The notes: generated from the letters alone by a model not told the origin. A DNA stretch of 64,000 bases from Gemmatimonadaceae bacterium (GCA_036504815.1 DASXUN010000011.1:1-64000); one strand, 5' to 3'; shown: positions 41,449 to 51,664, numbered from the stretch's first letter. Program-made: numbers and translations.

Positions 41449-42801
41449 TCAGGCACGGCCGCGCGGGCGGTCGGCGAGGTTGTATTCCTTGATCTTCTTG
41501 ATCAGCGTCGCGCGCGCAATGCCCAACTCGCGCGCGGCGTGCGTGCGGTTGAAGTGGTGCGCCTTCAGCGTGCGGTCGATGTGCGCGCGCTCGACGTCGG
41601 CCAGCGTGCGCGGGGTGTGATGCGCGACGTCCGCCCCGCTTGACGCCGTGATCTCGCGCGCGAGGTGGCGGGCCTCGATGCGCGCGGCGCCGCGCGCCAG
41701 CAGCAGCGCGCGCTCGAGCGTATTGCGCAATTCGCGGATGTTCCCCGGCCAGCCGTAGCGCAGCACCGCATCCAGCGCCTCCTCCGAAAGCGCCCCCGGC
41801 GCCTCGGGGAGCGTCGGCGACAGCTCCGCCAGCACCTGGCTGAGCAGTTCCAGCATGTCCTCGCGGGTCCGTTCGCGCAGCGGAAGCAGCCGGATGGGCA
41901 TCACCGCCAGGCGATAGAAGAGGTCCTCGCGGAAGCGGCCCGCCGCCACCTCCTCGCCCAGGTCGCGGCTCGTCGCCGCCACCACCCGCACGTCGGGGAC
42001 GATCTCCACGGCGCCGCCGTGACGGCGGAAGCCGCGCCCTTCCAGCGCCCGCAGCAGCTTCGGCTGCAGTTGCGGCGCCAGGTCGCCCACCTCGTCCAGG
42101 AACAGCGTGCCGCCGTCGGCAATCTCAAAGAGGCCGCGCCGGGCCGGCTTGCCGCCCGACCCTTCCTCGCCAAACAGCTCGAGGTCGAGCGACTCGGACG
42201 TCAGCGCCGCACAGTTCACCTCGACGAACGGCCCCGACACGCGCGGACTCTGCTGATGGATCAGCGCCGCGACGCGCCCCTTCCCCGACCCGCGCTCGCC
42301 CGTGATCAGGCCCGTCGTGCGTTCGCTCTGCGCCAGCACGCTCACCTGCCGTGCGAGTTCGCGCATGGCCGGCGACGAACCGACGAGCACCTTCGACCCC
42401 GCCACGCGCTGCTCGAGCAGGTATCGATTCATCCGCCGCAAGTGCGATTTCTCCAGCGCGCGCTCCGCCGCCGCCGCGAGATGGCTGAGGTCCACCGGCT
42501 TCGTCAGGAAGTTCTCGGCCCCCTTGTGCAGCGCGTCGACAGCCATCGGCACGTCGCCGTAGGCGGTGACCATGATCACCACGGGATCATCCTCGCGGAT
42601 CTTCGCGAGGACGTCGAAGCCGGTGATGTCCGGCAGCCGCACGTCGAGCAGCACCAGGTCCGGACGGAGGCGCCAGTACGCGTCGACGCCGTCGTTGCCA
42701 GTGTACGCCTCGGTCACGACGTGCTGTCCGTCGTGGCGGAAGAACATCGCGAACGCCGAGGCGATCGCGACTTCGTCGTCAATGATGAGAATGGAGGCCA
42801 T
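41449..42801 (-). CDS. NtrC-family response regulator lacking the GAFTGA motif
   Basis: The 450 residues form three domains. A receiver (1-115) has phospho-acceptor Asp53 in LLDVRLPD and Lys101. An AAA+ domain has Walker A GERGSGKG at 168-175, Walker B GTLFLDEVGD at 231-240 and an Arg finger region REDLFYRL. A Fis-type HTH ends it (NRTHAARELGIARATLIKKIKEY). The loop that should read GAFTGA, between ELFG and RRGLFE, is GSGGKPA (212-220). That loop contacts sigma-54, so activation of a sigma-54 promoter is doubtful. It lies 3 bases after its probable kinase gene. Confidence 0.92.
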   Translation of the reverse strand: MASILIIDDEVAIASAFAMFFRHDGQHVVTEAYTGNDGVDAYWRLRPDLVLLDVRLPDITGFDVLAKIREDDPVVIMVTAYGDVPMAVDALHKGAENFLTKPVDLSHLAAAAERALEKSHLRRMNRYLLEQRVAGSKVLVGSSPAMRELARQVSVLAQSERTTGLITGERGSGKGRVAALIHQQSPRVSGPFVEVNCAALTSESLDLELFGEEGSGGKPARRGLFEIADGGTLFLDEVGDLAPQLQPKLLRALEGRGFRRHGGAVEIVPDVRVVAATSRDLGEEVAAGRFREDLFYRLAVMPIRLLPLRERTREDMLELLSQVLAELSPTLPEAPGALSEEALDAVLRYGWPGNIRELRNTLERALLLARGAARIEARHLAREITASSGADVAHHTPRTLADVERAHIDRTLKAHHFNRTHAARELGIARATLIKKIKEYNLADRPRGRA

Positions 42802-42804
42802 CGG

Positions 42805-45800
42805 TCAGGTAGCGGGGGTGAGCGGAAGCTCGACTTCGAAGGTCGCGCCCTGGCCCGGTTCCGACCTGGCCCGCAGCACGCCCCGATGCTCTCGAATGAT
42901 GCCGTCGGAGATGGACAGGCCCAGGCCCGTCCCCGCTCCGCGCGGCTTGGTGGTGAAGAACGGATTGAAGATGTGCGGCAGCGCCTCCGGGGCGATCCCC
43001 GCACCGTTGTCGCTGATGGTGACGACGAACGACTCGCCGCGCACCTCGCTGCTGACCTCCAGGCGGCGCTCGCCGGGCTGGTGCGCCACCGCCTGCTCGG
43101 CGTTCGACAGGAGGTTGATGAAGACCTGCTGCAGCTGGAAGGGATCGGCGAGCACCAGCGGCGGATCCGCCATCAGCGTGACCGAGAGCTTGATCTCCTG
43201 CATGCGCAGCGCATAGCGCCGCAGGTCGATGGTGTCGCGCAGCGCCTGGTTCACGTCGGTCGGAATCCGTTCCGGCTGCCCCTGGCGCCCGAACGCGAGC
43301 AGCTTGCCCACGATGCGCGATGCCCGCTTGGCCTCGCGCGAGATCGACTCCATGGCCTGCGTCGCGTCCTCGCCGCCGACCCCCCGCTCGAGCACCTGCG
43401 CGTAGGCGAGGATGCTCGTGAGCGGCGAATTGACCTCGTGCGCGACCCCGCCCACGAGCTCGCCCATCGCCACCATCCGGTCCTGGCGGATGGCCTGGTC
43501 CAGCAGCATGCGCTCATCGGTCACGTCGCGCGCAATGGCGAGCACGCCCGTCACGCGGCCGCCCTCGCTGATCGGCGCCACGATCAGCGTGGCGTACCCG
43601 CGCACGCCCCCCGCCCGCGTGAAGCGAATGGTGTTGCGCGTGCGATCGCCGGCCAGCGCCGCGACGAAGGCCTGCCACATCACCGGCGCCTCCGACTCGT
43701 CGACGAGTTCGGAGAACGGATGCCCGAGCAATTCCTCGCGCGACTTGCCCGCCACGCGCACCATCGACCGGTTGACGGCCGTGAGGTTGCCTTCCTCGTC
43801 CACGCAGACGATCGCATCCTCGGCCGCCTCGACCAGTCGCGTGTAGCGCGCCTCGGCGCGCTCGAGCGCCAGCGTGTGCTCGCGCTCCTCGGTCACGTCG
43901 CGGGCGATGCCGAGCACGCCGACGGTCACGCCGGCCCGCCGCATCGCCGACACCGAGACGGCCAGCAGCCGCTTCACGCCATCGCCCCGCGTCAGGTGCA
44001 TCTCCACGTGCCGCAGCTTGCCGGCCGTGGCGTCGCGGACGGCGTCCTCCACTTCCTTCGACTCCGCCGGCTCGAGGAAGGCGTGGTACGAGCGCCCGAG
44101 GATCTGGCCGCGGTCGAAGCCCACGAGTTGCTCGCCCGCCGGGTTCACCGACGTGATGGTGCCGCGCGTGTCGAGCGTGAAGATCGCATCGGCCGCCATC
44201 TCCACCAGGTCGCGGTAGCGCGCGTTGGCCACCAGCATCTCGTCGCGCGCTTCCACTTCATCGGTCACGTCGCGGAGCGTGATGACCAGGCGATGCACCT
44301 GCTGTTCGTCTTCCATCGGCGCGAGGCGCACCGACACCTGGCGTCGGTTGCCATCGCTCGGCAGCACCGAGCCGTCAATGCGCGCCGGTTCGCCGCGCCG
44401 CGCGCGCGCGATGGCCTCGGCCCAGACGGTGGCCTCGCTCGCCGGCACCAGGCCGCCGATGCGTGCGCCGGTCAGCTCGGACGCAACCCCGAACAGCCGC
44501 CGCGCCGCCCGATTGGCAAACTCGACCGCGCCCTCCGCCGACGTGATCAGGATCGCGTCGGTCGTGTTCTCCACCACCAGCCGGTGCTGCTCGGCCAGGG
44601 CGTGCATCGCGGTCTGGTCGCTGATCGACACGACGGCGCCGCCCGTCCCCGGATGCGGCGCCGCCAGCACGTCGAGCACGCGGCCGTTCCACGCCGACCG
44701 CAGCTGCTCACGCGCCGTCTGGCCGCCCAGAATCGCCCGGCCCACCGCGGTCTCCTCGCCCAACGGCCGCGGTTCGTGCAGGACCGTGTCGTAGAAGTCG
44801 CGACCGCGGGCGCCGTCGGCCGACGGCAGCCCCGCGATTTCGAGGAACCGGGCGTTGTGGCGCACGACGCGCGCCTCGGCATCGAGCACGACGATGCCGT
44901 CGCCGATCGCCTCGAATGCGGCGCTGATCTCGCGCTGCGCCTCGGCCGCCTCTTCCAGCAAGCGCGCGTTCACGATCGCCACCGCCACCTGCGACGCGAA
45001 CTGCTGCAGCATGCGCGCGTCTTCGGCGTCGAACGGCTGCTCGCGGTTCACCAGGCTCAACACACCCACCGCCTCGCCCTCAGACATCATCGGTGCCAGG
45101 ATCGTGCGGCGAACCCCGGCCAGGCGGCGCGTCGGCTCGAAGGCATCCGGCTCCGCCTCCGCGTCGTTCACGATGATCACGCGCGCTTCGCGCACCGCGC
45201 GCCCGGATATCGAGGCCTGCATCGGCAGGAACATGCCCTGCAGAGAGCGCGCCGCCCCCTCGGCCGACACGATCTGCAGGAACTCATCGCGCCGCAGCGC
45301 AATGTCGGCGCCGCCCACCCCAAAGAGCGCAATGGCGTGGCGGAGCGCCAGGCGCAGGACTTCGGGGAGGCGTGTCGCCGAACCGAGCGCTTGCGCCAGC
45401 GAAGCGAGCGCCCCGGTCTGGCGCCGTTCACGCTCGCTTTGCGCATAAAGTGCCGAGTTCACCAGCGCCGTCGCGGCATGGGTCGCCAGCGTCTGGGTGG
45501 CTTCGAGCTCGTCGTCGCTGAAGCCATCCGCTTCCCGGGCGTAGGCGCCGATCAGCCCCACCATCCGGAAGCCCTGCATGATGGGGACGGCAATCAGCGC
45601 GGTGGAATCGTCGGCGCGACCCTTCATCCGCGCCGGACGTCCCGTCCTTATCACCTCGCCGAACGCCGAGAAGACCAGCTCGGCGGCGTCGAGCGGCGCG
45701 CGTCCCTCCGGCGTCACGTGCACGGTCGCGGTCGGCGCGTCACCGGCAACTAGCGGCGGGCGCGCGACCACCACGCCGTTAGCCTGCACGACCCGCAGCA

Positions 45801-46068
45801 GCTGAAGCGCCACCTCCATCTCCAGCTCGTCGCGGTCGAGCGAACGCAGCAGCGAGGAGGCGGCCTCATGGAGGCGATGCACGTGGGCCGCGCGCCGCGC
45901 GGCGGCCGCCGCCTCGCGGTCGCGATCCCAGAGATGCGCCTCGAGCAACGCCGACTGCTCACGCGGCAGCGACTTCAGCAGCGCGCGCAGGCGCGCGTCG
46001 ATGGACGCGAACCCGCCTTGGGCGATTGGGAGAGGGTCAACCACGATGGTATCTGGACGGTGACACAA
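42805..46068 (-). CDS. Cytoplasmic multi-sensor histidine kinase (2 GAF, 4 PAS)
   Basis: The 1087-residue protein has no membrane helix. Two GAF-like domains lie at about 65-210 and 220-370. PAS domains follow near 375-490, 500-615, 620-740 and 745-865. The HisKA phospho-acceptor is His near residue 877 in GGVAHEVNSPLTSIL. The ATPase core has NLLSNAEQAV, DNGAGI and GTGLGLS. It should phosphorylate the adjacent regulator in response to internal signals (redox, ligand or cyclic nucleotide; unknown). The start codon is a TTG at 46068 with no ribosome site; GTG at 46044 is an alternative. Confidence 0.9.
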   Translation of the reverse strand: MCHRPDTIVVDPLPIAQGGFASIDARLRALLKSLPREQSALLEAHLWDRDREAAAAARRAAHVHRLHEAASSLLRSLDRDELEMEVALQLLRVVQANGVVVARPPLVAGDAPTATVHVTPEGRAPLDAAELVFSAFGEVIRTGRPARMKGRADDSTALIAVPIMQGFRMVGLIGAYAREADGFSDDELEATQTLATHAATALVNSALYAQSERERRQTGALASLAQALGSATRLPEVLRLALRHAIALFGVGGADIALRRDEFLQIVSAEGAARSLQGMFLPMQASISGRAVREARVIIVNDAEAEPDAFEPTRRLAGVRRTILAPMMSEGEAVGVLSLVNREQPFDAEDARMLQQFASQVAVAIVNARLLEEAAEAQREISAAFEAIGDGIVVLDAEARVVRHNARFLEIAGLPSADGARGRDFYDTVLHEPRPLGEETAVGRAILGGQTAREQLRSAWNGRVLDVLAAPHPGTGGAVVSISDQTAMHALAEQHRLVVENTTDAILITSAEGAVEFANRAARRLFGVASELTGARIGGLVPASEATVWAEAIARARRGEPARIDGSVLPSDGNRRQVSVRLAPMEDEQQVHRLVITLRDVTDEVEARDEMLVANARYRDLVEMAADAIFTLDTRGTITSVNPAGEQLVGFDRGQILGRSYHAFLEPAESKEVEDAVRDATAGKLRHVEMHLTRGDGVKRLLAVSVSAMRRAGVTVGVLGIARDVTEEREHTLALERAEARYTRLVEAAEDAIVCVDEEGNLTAVNRSMVRVAGKSREELLGHPFSELVDESEAPVMWQAFVAALAGDRTRNTIRFTRAGGVRGYATLIVAPISEGGRVTGVLAIARDVTDERMLLDQAIRQDRMVAMGELVGGVAHEVNSPLTSILAYAQVLERGVGGEDATQAMESISREAKRASRIVGKLLAFGRQGQPERIPTDVNQALRDTIDLRRYALRMQEIKLSVTLMADPPLVLADPFQLQQVFINLLSNAEQAVAHQPGERRLEVSSEVRGESFVVTISDNGAGIAPEALPHIFNPFFTTKPRGAGTGLGLSISDGIIREHRGVLRARSEPGQGATFEVELPLTPAT

Positions 46069-46213
46069 GAACTTACAGTATCATCTCGCTGTCCATAATC
46101 CATACAGCAATTCCCGTAAATCGAACAGGGGTGGCCCTATGCCCTGCTGGGCAGGAACCCGGTTCTCGGGGCTTGGAGACTGGCGGCTAATCAAAGCGCC
46201 CCCACGCACCCTT

Positions 46214-47128
46214 CTATACTAGGCGCGAGTCGGCCGGCATCAGGAATTGGGCTCCGAGCGGAGCGATCACCATCGCAAGGCGTCGGGCGTTGATCAGATC
46301 GCCGTCGACTTGGGCCGGGACGTCATCCTCGGCGGTCTCGATGCTGATCGCGGCGCCGCGAGCAAAGGTCCACCGGTGATCGGCGTGGCGTCGGCGCAGC
46401 AGCATCTCGAAGATGGAAAAGTTGAGCGCGTCCAGCAGCGAGCGCGTCTCCACGATGACGAGGTCGAGCTGACCGTCCACCAGCGACGCGCCGGGGGCGA
46501 TCTCGATCAGTTCATTGAATACCCGGCCCAGGTTGAGCACCATCGCCACCGACGCCTGTCGTTCGATGATGCGCCCATCGACCACGGCCCGCACCCCGAA
46601 CCGCCGCGGACGCGACGCCGCGGCCGTCGCCGACACGACATACGAAGCGGCACCCAGACGCTCCTTGAGGATCCCGTGGGCGCCCGCGATCATCGCCGCG
46701 TCAAGCCCGAGGCCGACCCCGATGCCGACGCGGCGGTGCCCATTGAGCACGCCCACATCCATCCGGTGGGCGGTCCCTCGCAGGAGCTGTGCCACGGCGC
46801 GCGGCGGCGACAGCGAGATGCCGAGTGCCCGCGCCAGCTGGTTGCCGGTGCCGGCGGCGAGGATGCCGATGGGCAGCGCGGCGCCCATCGCCGCGAGCCC
46901 CGTGACCGCTTCCATGACCGTGCCGTCGCCGCCAAGGATGAACAACTGGTCGTGCGACGCCGCCAGTTCGCGCGCCACGCGCTCGCCGTCGCCGGCGGCG
47001 CGGGTATACGCCACCGTCGGCTGCAGGCCGGCCGCGGCGAAGGCGCGGCGGACGGCGGCCTCACTGTCCGCGCCGCGGCGCGACGCGGGATTGACGAGCA
47101 ACGCCGCGCGTGCCGTCAGAACTGCCAC
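46214..47128 (-). CDS. Diacylglycerol kinase-family lipid kinase (YegS/DgkB type)
   Basis: The GTG at 47128, overlapping the TamB-like stop by 13 bases, gives 304 residues. The catalytic domain has LLVNPASRRG, FILGGDGTVMEAVTGLA and GILAAGTGNQLARALG, the nucleotide-binding blocks of DAG/sphingosine/ceramide kinases. The second domain carries FNELIEIAPGASLVDGQLDLVIVE and a Pro-rich AEDDVPAQVDGD motif. The lipid substrate is unknown. Coupling to outer-membrane biogenesis genes suggests a role in envelope lipid turnover. A CTG at 47119 is another possible start. Confidence 0.88.
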   Translation of the reverse strand: MAVLTARAALLVNPASRRGADSEAAVRRAFAAAGLQPTVAYTRAAGDGERVARELAASHDQLFILGGDGTVMEAVTGLAAMGAALPIGILAAGTGNQLARALGISLSPPRAVAQLLRGTAHRMDVGVLNGHRRVGIGVGLGLDAAMIAGAHGILKERLGAASYVVSATAAASRPRRFGVRAVVDGRIIERQASVAMVLNLGRVFNELIEIAPGASLVDGQLDLVIVETRSLLDALNFSIFEMLLRRRHADHRWTFARGAAISIETAEDDVPAQVDGDLINARRLAMVIAPLGAQFLMPADSRLV

Positions 47129-50100
47129 GCCCGGAAGAGATCGAAGCCGAATTGCCGTGGAGTGGGAACGAAGCCGCGCACCACCGCGTCGCGCGTGCAC
47201 AGCGCCGCGCTCGTCGAGGGGTCGAGACCGGCCGACGCCGACACGCCATAGTTGAAGCGGTAGTCGACCTTGAGTCCCATCGCTTCGGTGAGCGTCAGCG
47301 GATCGAACGAGCCGCCCTGCCCCAGCAGCTGCCCGATGCTGCACAGCCCGGCATCGAGGCGCACGAAGGCGCGTTCCGTCAGCTGCTTGGCGCAGTTGAA
47401 CCGGGAGCCGCTAAGGATGCTGCTGCCGACGTCGCGCAGGCCGCCCGTGTACTGGTCGAGCCCGGCGGTGGTCACCTGCGCATCGGTGCAGAGCCCCGTC
47501 GGCACCTTGCTGCCGATGACGCTGCCGAAGGATGACAGCACCACACGCGCGGCGGTGGTGCGCGCGCCGCCCGTGGTGCCGAGAATCTCGTTGCTCGGTC
47601 CGCCGGTGATGAGGTAGCTCAGGATGTCACTGTCGGCGACGCGGTTCGAGTCGGGCGTGGAGAACTTGGCCAGCGGCGACCCGAGCGTGCCGTAGATGTT
47701 CACGCGCACCCGCACGTCCTGCCGCGCCGAGTTCTGCGAGAACGTCCGTACGGTGTGCAAGGCGCGGATGTCCATTTCGGCGAGGTTGGGATCGGGATCG
47801 CCGCGGAACCGCACCTCGCCGCCCTCGACGTCGAAGGTGCGCTGCACCGGGCCCGCGTTCAGCCGGTACGAGCCGCGCAGCGTTTGCAGCGTGCCGCTCA
47901 GCGCCAGCTGGTACCGTTCGGCGTTGCGGCCGCGCTGCACCTGCGCCGCGGTAATGCGCACGGATCCGCCGAGCGTGATGTTGGCCTCGTTGGACCGCAG
48001 GGTGACGTCTCGCCCCATCGTCACCGGGACGTCGCGGATGCTGAGGTTCTCGATGACCGATGACGGCGCGCGCGGCAGGATGCCGTGGTCCGCCAGCGCC
48101 GTGGTGTCGATCATTGCGAGGTCGTCGAGCGAGATCAGGTTCTTGGAGTAGATGTCGGGGATGTAGATCGTCCCGCGATCGACGGTCAGCGCGCCGGTGA
48201 GCGTGGACCGGCTCTTGGCGCCGGCCACGCGCAACTCGCCCGTGAGGTCGATGTCCGCCACGCGCGGCTTGTTGATGACGTTGAATCCGCGCGCGTTCAT
48301 GAGCAGGGCGAAGCGAGGGTTCTTGAGGTCGCGCACGCCCAGCCATCCGCTCATCGCGGCGCGCCCCTCGCGCGCGCCGCCGCTTCGCGCCGAGATGTTG
48401 CCGAGCACGATGGAATCGCCGAGGAACCGCACGTCCACGTCGAGGTCGCGCCAGGTCGTGCCCAGGTTCGGGATCTCGAAGCCGCCGCCGTTCACCCGCA
48501 GCGCGCCGGTGGCGCGCGGATCGTGCAGCGTGCCGCTGATGTTCAGGTCGAGCGCCAGCGAGCCCCGGGCCTCGGTGATCGCCGACGTGAGCGTCTCGAG
48601 CAGCACGACGCCCGCCGAGTCGCTTCGCAGCTGCGCCCGCAGCGGGGCGTACTCGAGCAGGCGACGCGACACCGGGCGCAGGGTGAGGTCCACCGGCAGC
48701 GAGGCGTCGAGCCGGAGCGCCGTGACATCCTTCCGCATCGTGCGCACCGACGCGTCGAGCACCTGGCGCGCGTACCGGCCGGTGGCCGTCGCGCGTTCGA
48801 TCTTCATGCCGGCGACCGTCGCGTCGTGGAGCGTCGCGTCCAGGGCGATCTCCGGCGCGTCGCGCGTGCCGGTGATCGCTGCCGACACCGAGACACTCCC
48901 CGCCATCGGGGTCGCCGCCTGCATCAGCTCTCCGAAGTCGCGCAACGGGAACTCGCGCACGTCGACGCGCCCGTTGACGGCTGCCGAATCCGGGAAGTTC
49001 CCCCGCAGGGCGATCCGTCCCGCGGTGCGTCCGACCATTACCAGCGAGTCAACGTGCCAGCCGCCGGCGTCGCGCCGCAGGCGCGAGGGGTTCAGGAGCG
49101 CCCAGTCATTGTCCGCCGTGGACAGGCGCAGCCGGTCGAGGCGCACGTCCGTCGTGTCGCGCGACCAGCCGAGGTCGGCGCGCGCCGTCGCGACCGGACC
49201 GTTGGCGAACTCGGCCCGCACATCTGCCGAGCCGCGTCGCGCGGCCGGCAGGTCGAGGTCCGCGGTCAGCGCGTCGAGCCGCACCGTGCCCGCGGTCACG
49301 CCGTCAAAGCGCGTGCGCACCTGCCCGCGCAGCGAATCCATCGGGAGCTGGAGGCGAGCGCTCGCCTCGAGTTCGCGCACGCTGTTCGTGCCGACGTGCA
49401 CGTCGCGCCCGCGCGCCGCAAGGTTCACGCGCGCCGCGGGCCACGTGCCGGCCACCGCGCCATCCAACCGCAGGACCCCGTCGAGCGCCTCGGTGTCCGC
49501 TTCGGCGCGCGTCGCCGAGTCGGCGCCGGCGCCCGTCAGTCGCGCCAGCGTCCGGCGGAACCCGCCGAGGGAATCAAGCGCCACGCGGAACGTCACCGAG
49601 TCGCCCGCGCGCCCCGGGGCGAGCGCCAGCCGGCCGCGCGCCAGCACCGAGAAGGCCGCGCTCTCGAGGTCGAGCGTGTCCACGGCCAGCGTCCCCGCGA
49701 GGAAGCGCACGCGCGCGCCGCCGCCGAAGATGCGCACGCTGTCAACCAGCGAGCGGTCGAGGTTCAGCGCGGCCGTGCCGCGCAGGTTCGGCAGCGAGTC
49801 GCCGGAGATGTCCGCTGACCAGCGCATCCCCAGGCTCGTATGCGGCAGGTCCCGGCGATCGAGAAAGCGCGGCAGGTCGATGCCGCTGACGCCGCCGCGC
49901 GCCGTGGCGCGATAGACCGGGAAGTTCACGTCGAAGGAACCGTCCACTTCCAGCCGTCCGGCGTCCCCCACGAGATCGGCAACCACGCCCAGATCCTCGG
50001 TCGTCCCCTTCACGCGGAGCGGACCGCTGTACTCGCCGCGGGCCGGCAGCCCCGGATACGAGCGCGCGATCGCCGTCAGCGACAGCGGCAGCGCCGCCAG

Positions 50101-51663
50101 CCGCAGGTCGTAGGTCATGAGCTTCTCGCCCCACGTCACGCGCCCCGAACCGGTGAAGTGCGAGACCGGCGAGTCGCCGTCGTGGTGCGTGATGTCCGCG
50201 TCCGAGAAGCGCACGTCGAGCCACGACGAGTCGAGCACGGCGCGCCCGGCGACGAGGCCATTGAGCCGCGCGAACGAGGTGTCGAGCGCCTGCAGCGTGC
50301 GCAGGTCGAGCTGTGCCAGCTCCACCGTGGCGCCATGGAAGGCGGTGAACGCCGGAAAGAGGATGTCCAGCTCGCCGCGCATCGTGCCGCGCGTGATCGC
50401 CCCCGGCACGTTGGCGTCGGCGAAGGTGAAACGCCCGTCATCCAGCCGCCAGCGGTTCACGGGCCCGCCGCGCGCGCGCACCGTCCCGGTGATCGCGCCG
50501 CGCCACGGCAGCGGCAGCGGCTCGCCATTGAACCGCTCGATCAGCTTGAAGTCGAGCGGCAGCGCCTCGAGCGCGACGTCCTTGACGATCAGCACCGGCG
50601 CGCCGACGCCGAAGGTCATGCTCCCGCGCAGGTGCGAGTTCGTGGACCGGATGTCCATGTTCGTGAGCACGTAGTCCATCACGTGCAGGTCGCGCTCGTT
50701 CCGGATGTGCAGGTCCATCCGGCCGCCGCCCGTCACCGGCAGGCCGGTCCAGACCCACGCCACGTCGCGCATCGACACCGAGTCGCCCCGCACGTGGATG
50801 TCGTAGCGCGTGGGCAGTCCGTGCCCCCACACCACCTTGCCCTTGGCGCTGCCGTTCGAGCCGGGCAGGTCGAAGCGTGGAATGTCGACCCAGAGCGAAT
50901 CGCCGCGCCGCCAGACGGTGCCGCGCGCATTGCGGACGTTGAACGGCGGGTACCGCTCCGTCACGTCGAGCCGCGCGATCTCGAAGTGGTGGCCGCTCGT
51001 GTCGGGGTCGGCCACGTGCGCGTGCGCCAGCTGCAGCGCGACTCCGCTCCACTTCCACACCTTCTCGTACTCGTTGGGGCCGATGCGGTGCACGCCGCCC
51101 ACCGTGTCGGCCAGCGCCGCGGCGATGGCACTGTCGCGCCGCACGCCGTGCAGCGAGTCGGCCGGTGTCCACGGCAGCTGCACGCGCACCTCGCCGCCGC
51201 GGATGCGCACGTTCGACAGCGCAATGCGGCTCCCGAAACCGCGCCGCGGCCCCGTGCTCGGCGGCCCCTCGGGGAAGATCGACCGGTAGTTCCATTCGTC
51301 GTGCCGGCGCTGCAGCCGCACGAACGGGCGCTGGACGTCGAGCGACCGCAGGGCGATGACGCCGTCGACGATGTCGCGCGGGTCGTACGTCAGCCGCACC
51401 GGGCCGGTGGCGAGGAAGAGCGAGTCGTTCGGCTCGCGGAACTCGAGCGAGTCGATGGTGAGTCCCGTGAAGAAGCTCCCGCCCAGGGCCCCGACGTGGA
51501 TCGTGCCGTGCGTCGCGCCGGCCAGCACGCGCTGCACCTGCGCCCGGATCCATTCGCGCCCCGCCGTCGAGCGCGTCAGCCCGCCAAGCATCGCGGCGAG
51601 CGCCGATCCCATCAGCAGGATGACGATCGCGCTGGCGAGGGCGACGTGTCGGCGGCGAGCCAT
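47116..51663 (-). CDS. TamB-type translocation and assembly protein
   Basis: The 1515-residue protein is anchored in the inner membrane by one N-terminal helix (about residues 7-29) and extends as a long beta-helix through the periplasm. TamB-like proteins move phospholipids and assist beta-barrel assembly with an Omp85 partner. The AsmA-like N-terminus (IDSLEFREPNDSLFLATGPVRLTYDPRDI) and the C-terminal DUF490 block (DILSYLITGGPSNEILG) are visible. It starts 1 base after the Omp85 gene ends, matching tamA-tamB order. Sequence is divergent, so orthology to E. coli TamB is by family and context. Confidence 0.9.
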   Translation of the reverse strand: MARRRHVALASAIVILLMGSALAAMLGGLTRSTAGREWIRAQVQRVLAGATHGTIHVGALGGSFFTGLTIDSLEFREPNDSLFLATGPVRLTYDPRDIVDGVIALRSLDVQRPFVRLQRRHDEWNYRSIFPEGPPSTGPRRGFGSRIALSNVRIRGGEVRVQLPWTPADSLHGVRRDSAIAAALADTVGGVHRIGPNEYEKVWKWSGVALQLAHAHVADPDTSGHHFEIARLDVTERYPPFNVRNARGTVWRRGDSLWVDIPRFDLPGSNGSAKGKVVWGHGLPTRYDIHVRGDSVSMRDVAWVWTGLPVTGGGRMDLHIRNERDLHVMDYVLTNMDIRSTNSHLRGSMTFGVGAPVLIVKDVALEALPLDFKLIERFNGEPLPLPWRGAITGTVRARGGPVNRWRLDDGRFTFADANVPGAITRGTMRGELDILFPAFTAFHGATVELAQLDLRTLQALDTSFARLNGLVAGRAVLDSSWLDVRFSDADITHHDGDSPVSHFTGSGRVTWGEKLMTYDLRLAALPLSLTAIARSYPGLPARGEYSGPLRVKGTTEDLGVVADLVGDAGRLEVDGSFDVNFPVYRATARGGVSGIDLPRFLDRRDLPHTSLGMRWSADISGDSLPNLRGTAALNLDRSLVDSVRIFGGGARVRFLAGTLAVDTLDLESAAFSVLARGRLALAPGRAGDSVTFRVALDSLGGFRRTLARLTGAGADSATRAEADTEALDGVLRLDGAVAGTWPAARVNLAARGRDVHVGTNSVRELEASARLQLPMDSLRGQVRTRFDGVTAGTVRLDALTADLDLPAARRGSADVRAEFANGPVATARADLGWSRDTTDVRLDRLRLSTADNDWALLNPSRLRRDAGGWHVDSLVMVGRTAGRIALRGNFPDSAAVNGRVDVREFPLRDFGELMQAATPMAGSVSVSAAITGTRDAPEIALDATLHDATVAGMKIERATATGRYARQVLDASVRTMRKDVTALRLDASLPVDLTLRPVSRRLLEYAPLRAQLRSDSAGVVLLETLTSAITEARGSLALDLNISGTLHDPRATGALRVNGGGFEIPNLGTTWRDLDVDVRFLGDSIVLGNISARSGGAREGRAAMSGWLGVRDLKNPRFALLMNARGFNVINKPRVADIDLTGELRVAGAKSRSTLTGALTVDRGTIYIPDIYSKNLISLDDLAMIDTTALADHGILPRAPSSVIENLSIRDVPVTMGRDVTLRSNEANITLGGSVRITAAQVQRGRNAERYQLALSGTLQTLRGSYRLNAGPVQRTFDVEGGEVRFRGDPDPNLAEMDIRALHTVRTFSQNSARQDVRVRVNIYGTLGSPLAKFSTPDSNRVADSDILSYLITGGPSNEILGTTGGARTTAARVVLSSFGSVIGSKVPTGLCTDAQVTTAGLDQYTGGLRDVGSSILSGSRFNCAKQLTERAFVRLDAGLCSIGQLLGQGGSFDPLTLTEAMGLKVDYRFNYGVSASAGLDPSTSAALCTRDAVVRGFVPTPRQFGFDLFRAWQF

Positions 51664-51664
51664 G

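Noticed and set aside
41665-45753. 1362-codon open frame on the + strand
   Set aside because: It lies antisense to the histidine kinase and regulator genes, is dominated by Arg/His/Ala/Gly as expected of a G+C-rich antisense frame, and shows no domain.
46069-46213. A sigma-54 promoter before the histidine kinase gene
   Set aside because: No GG-N10-GC element with the usual TGGCAC/TTGCA flanks was found, and the regulator lacks GAFTGA.
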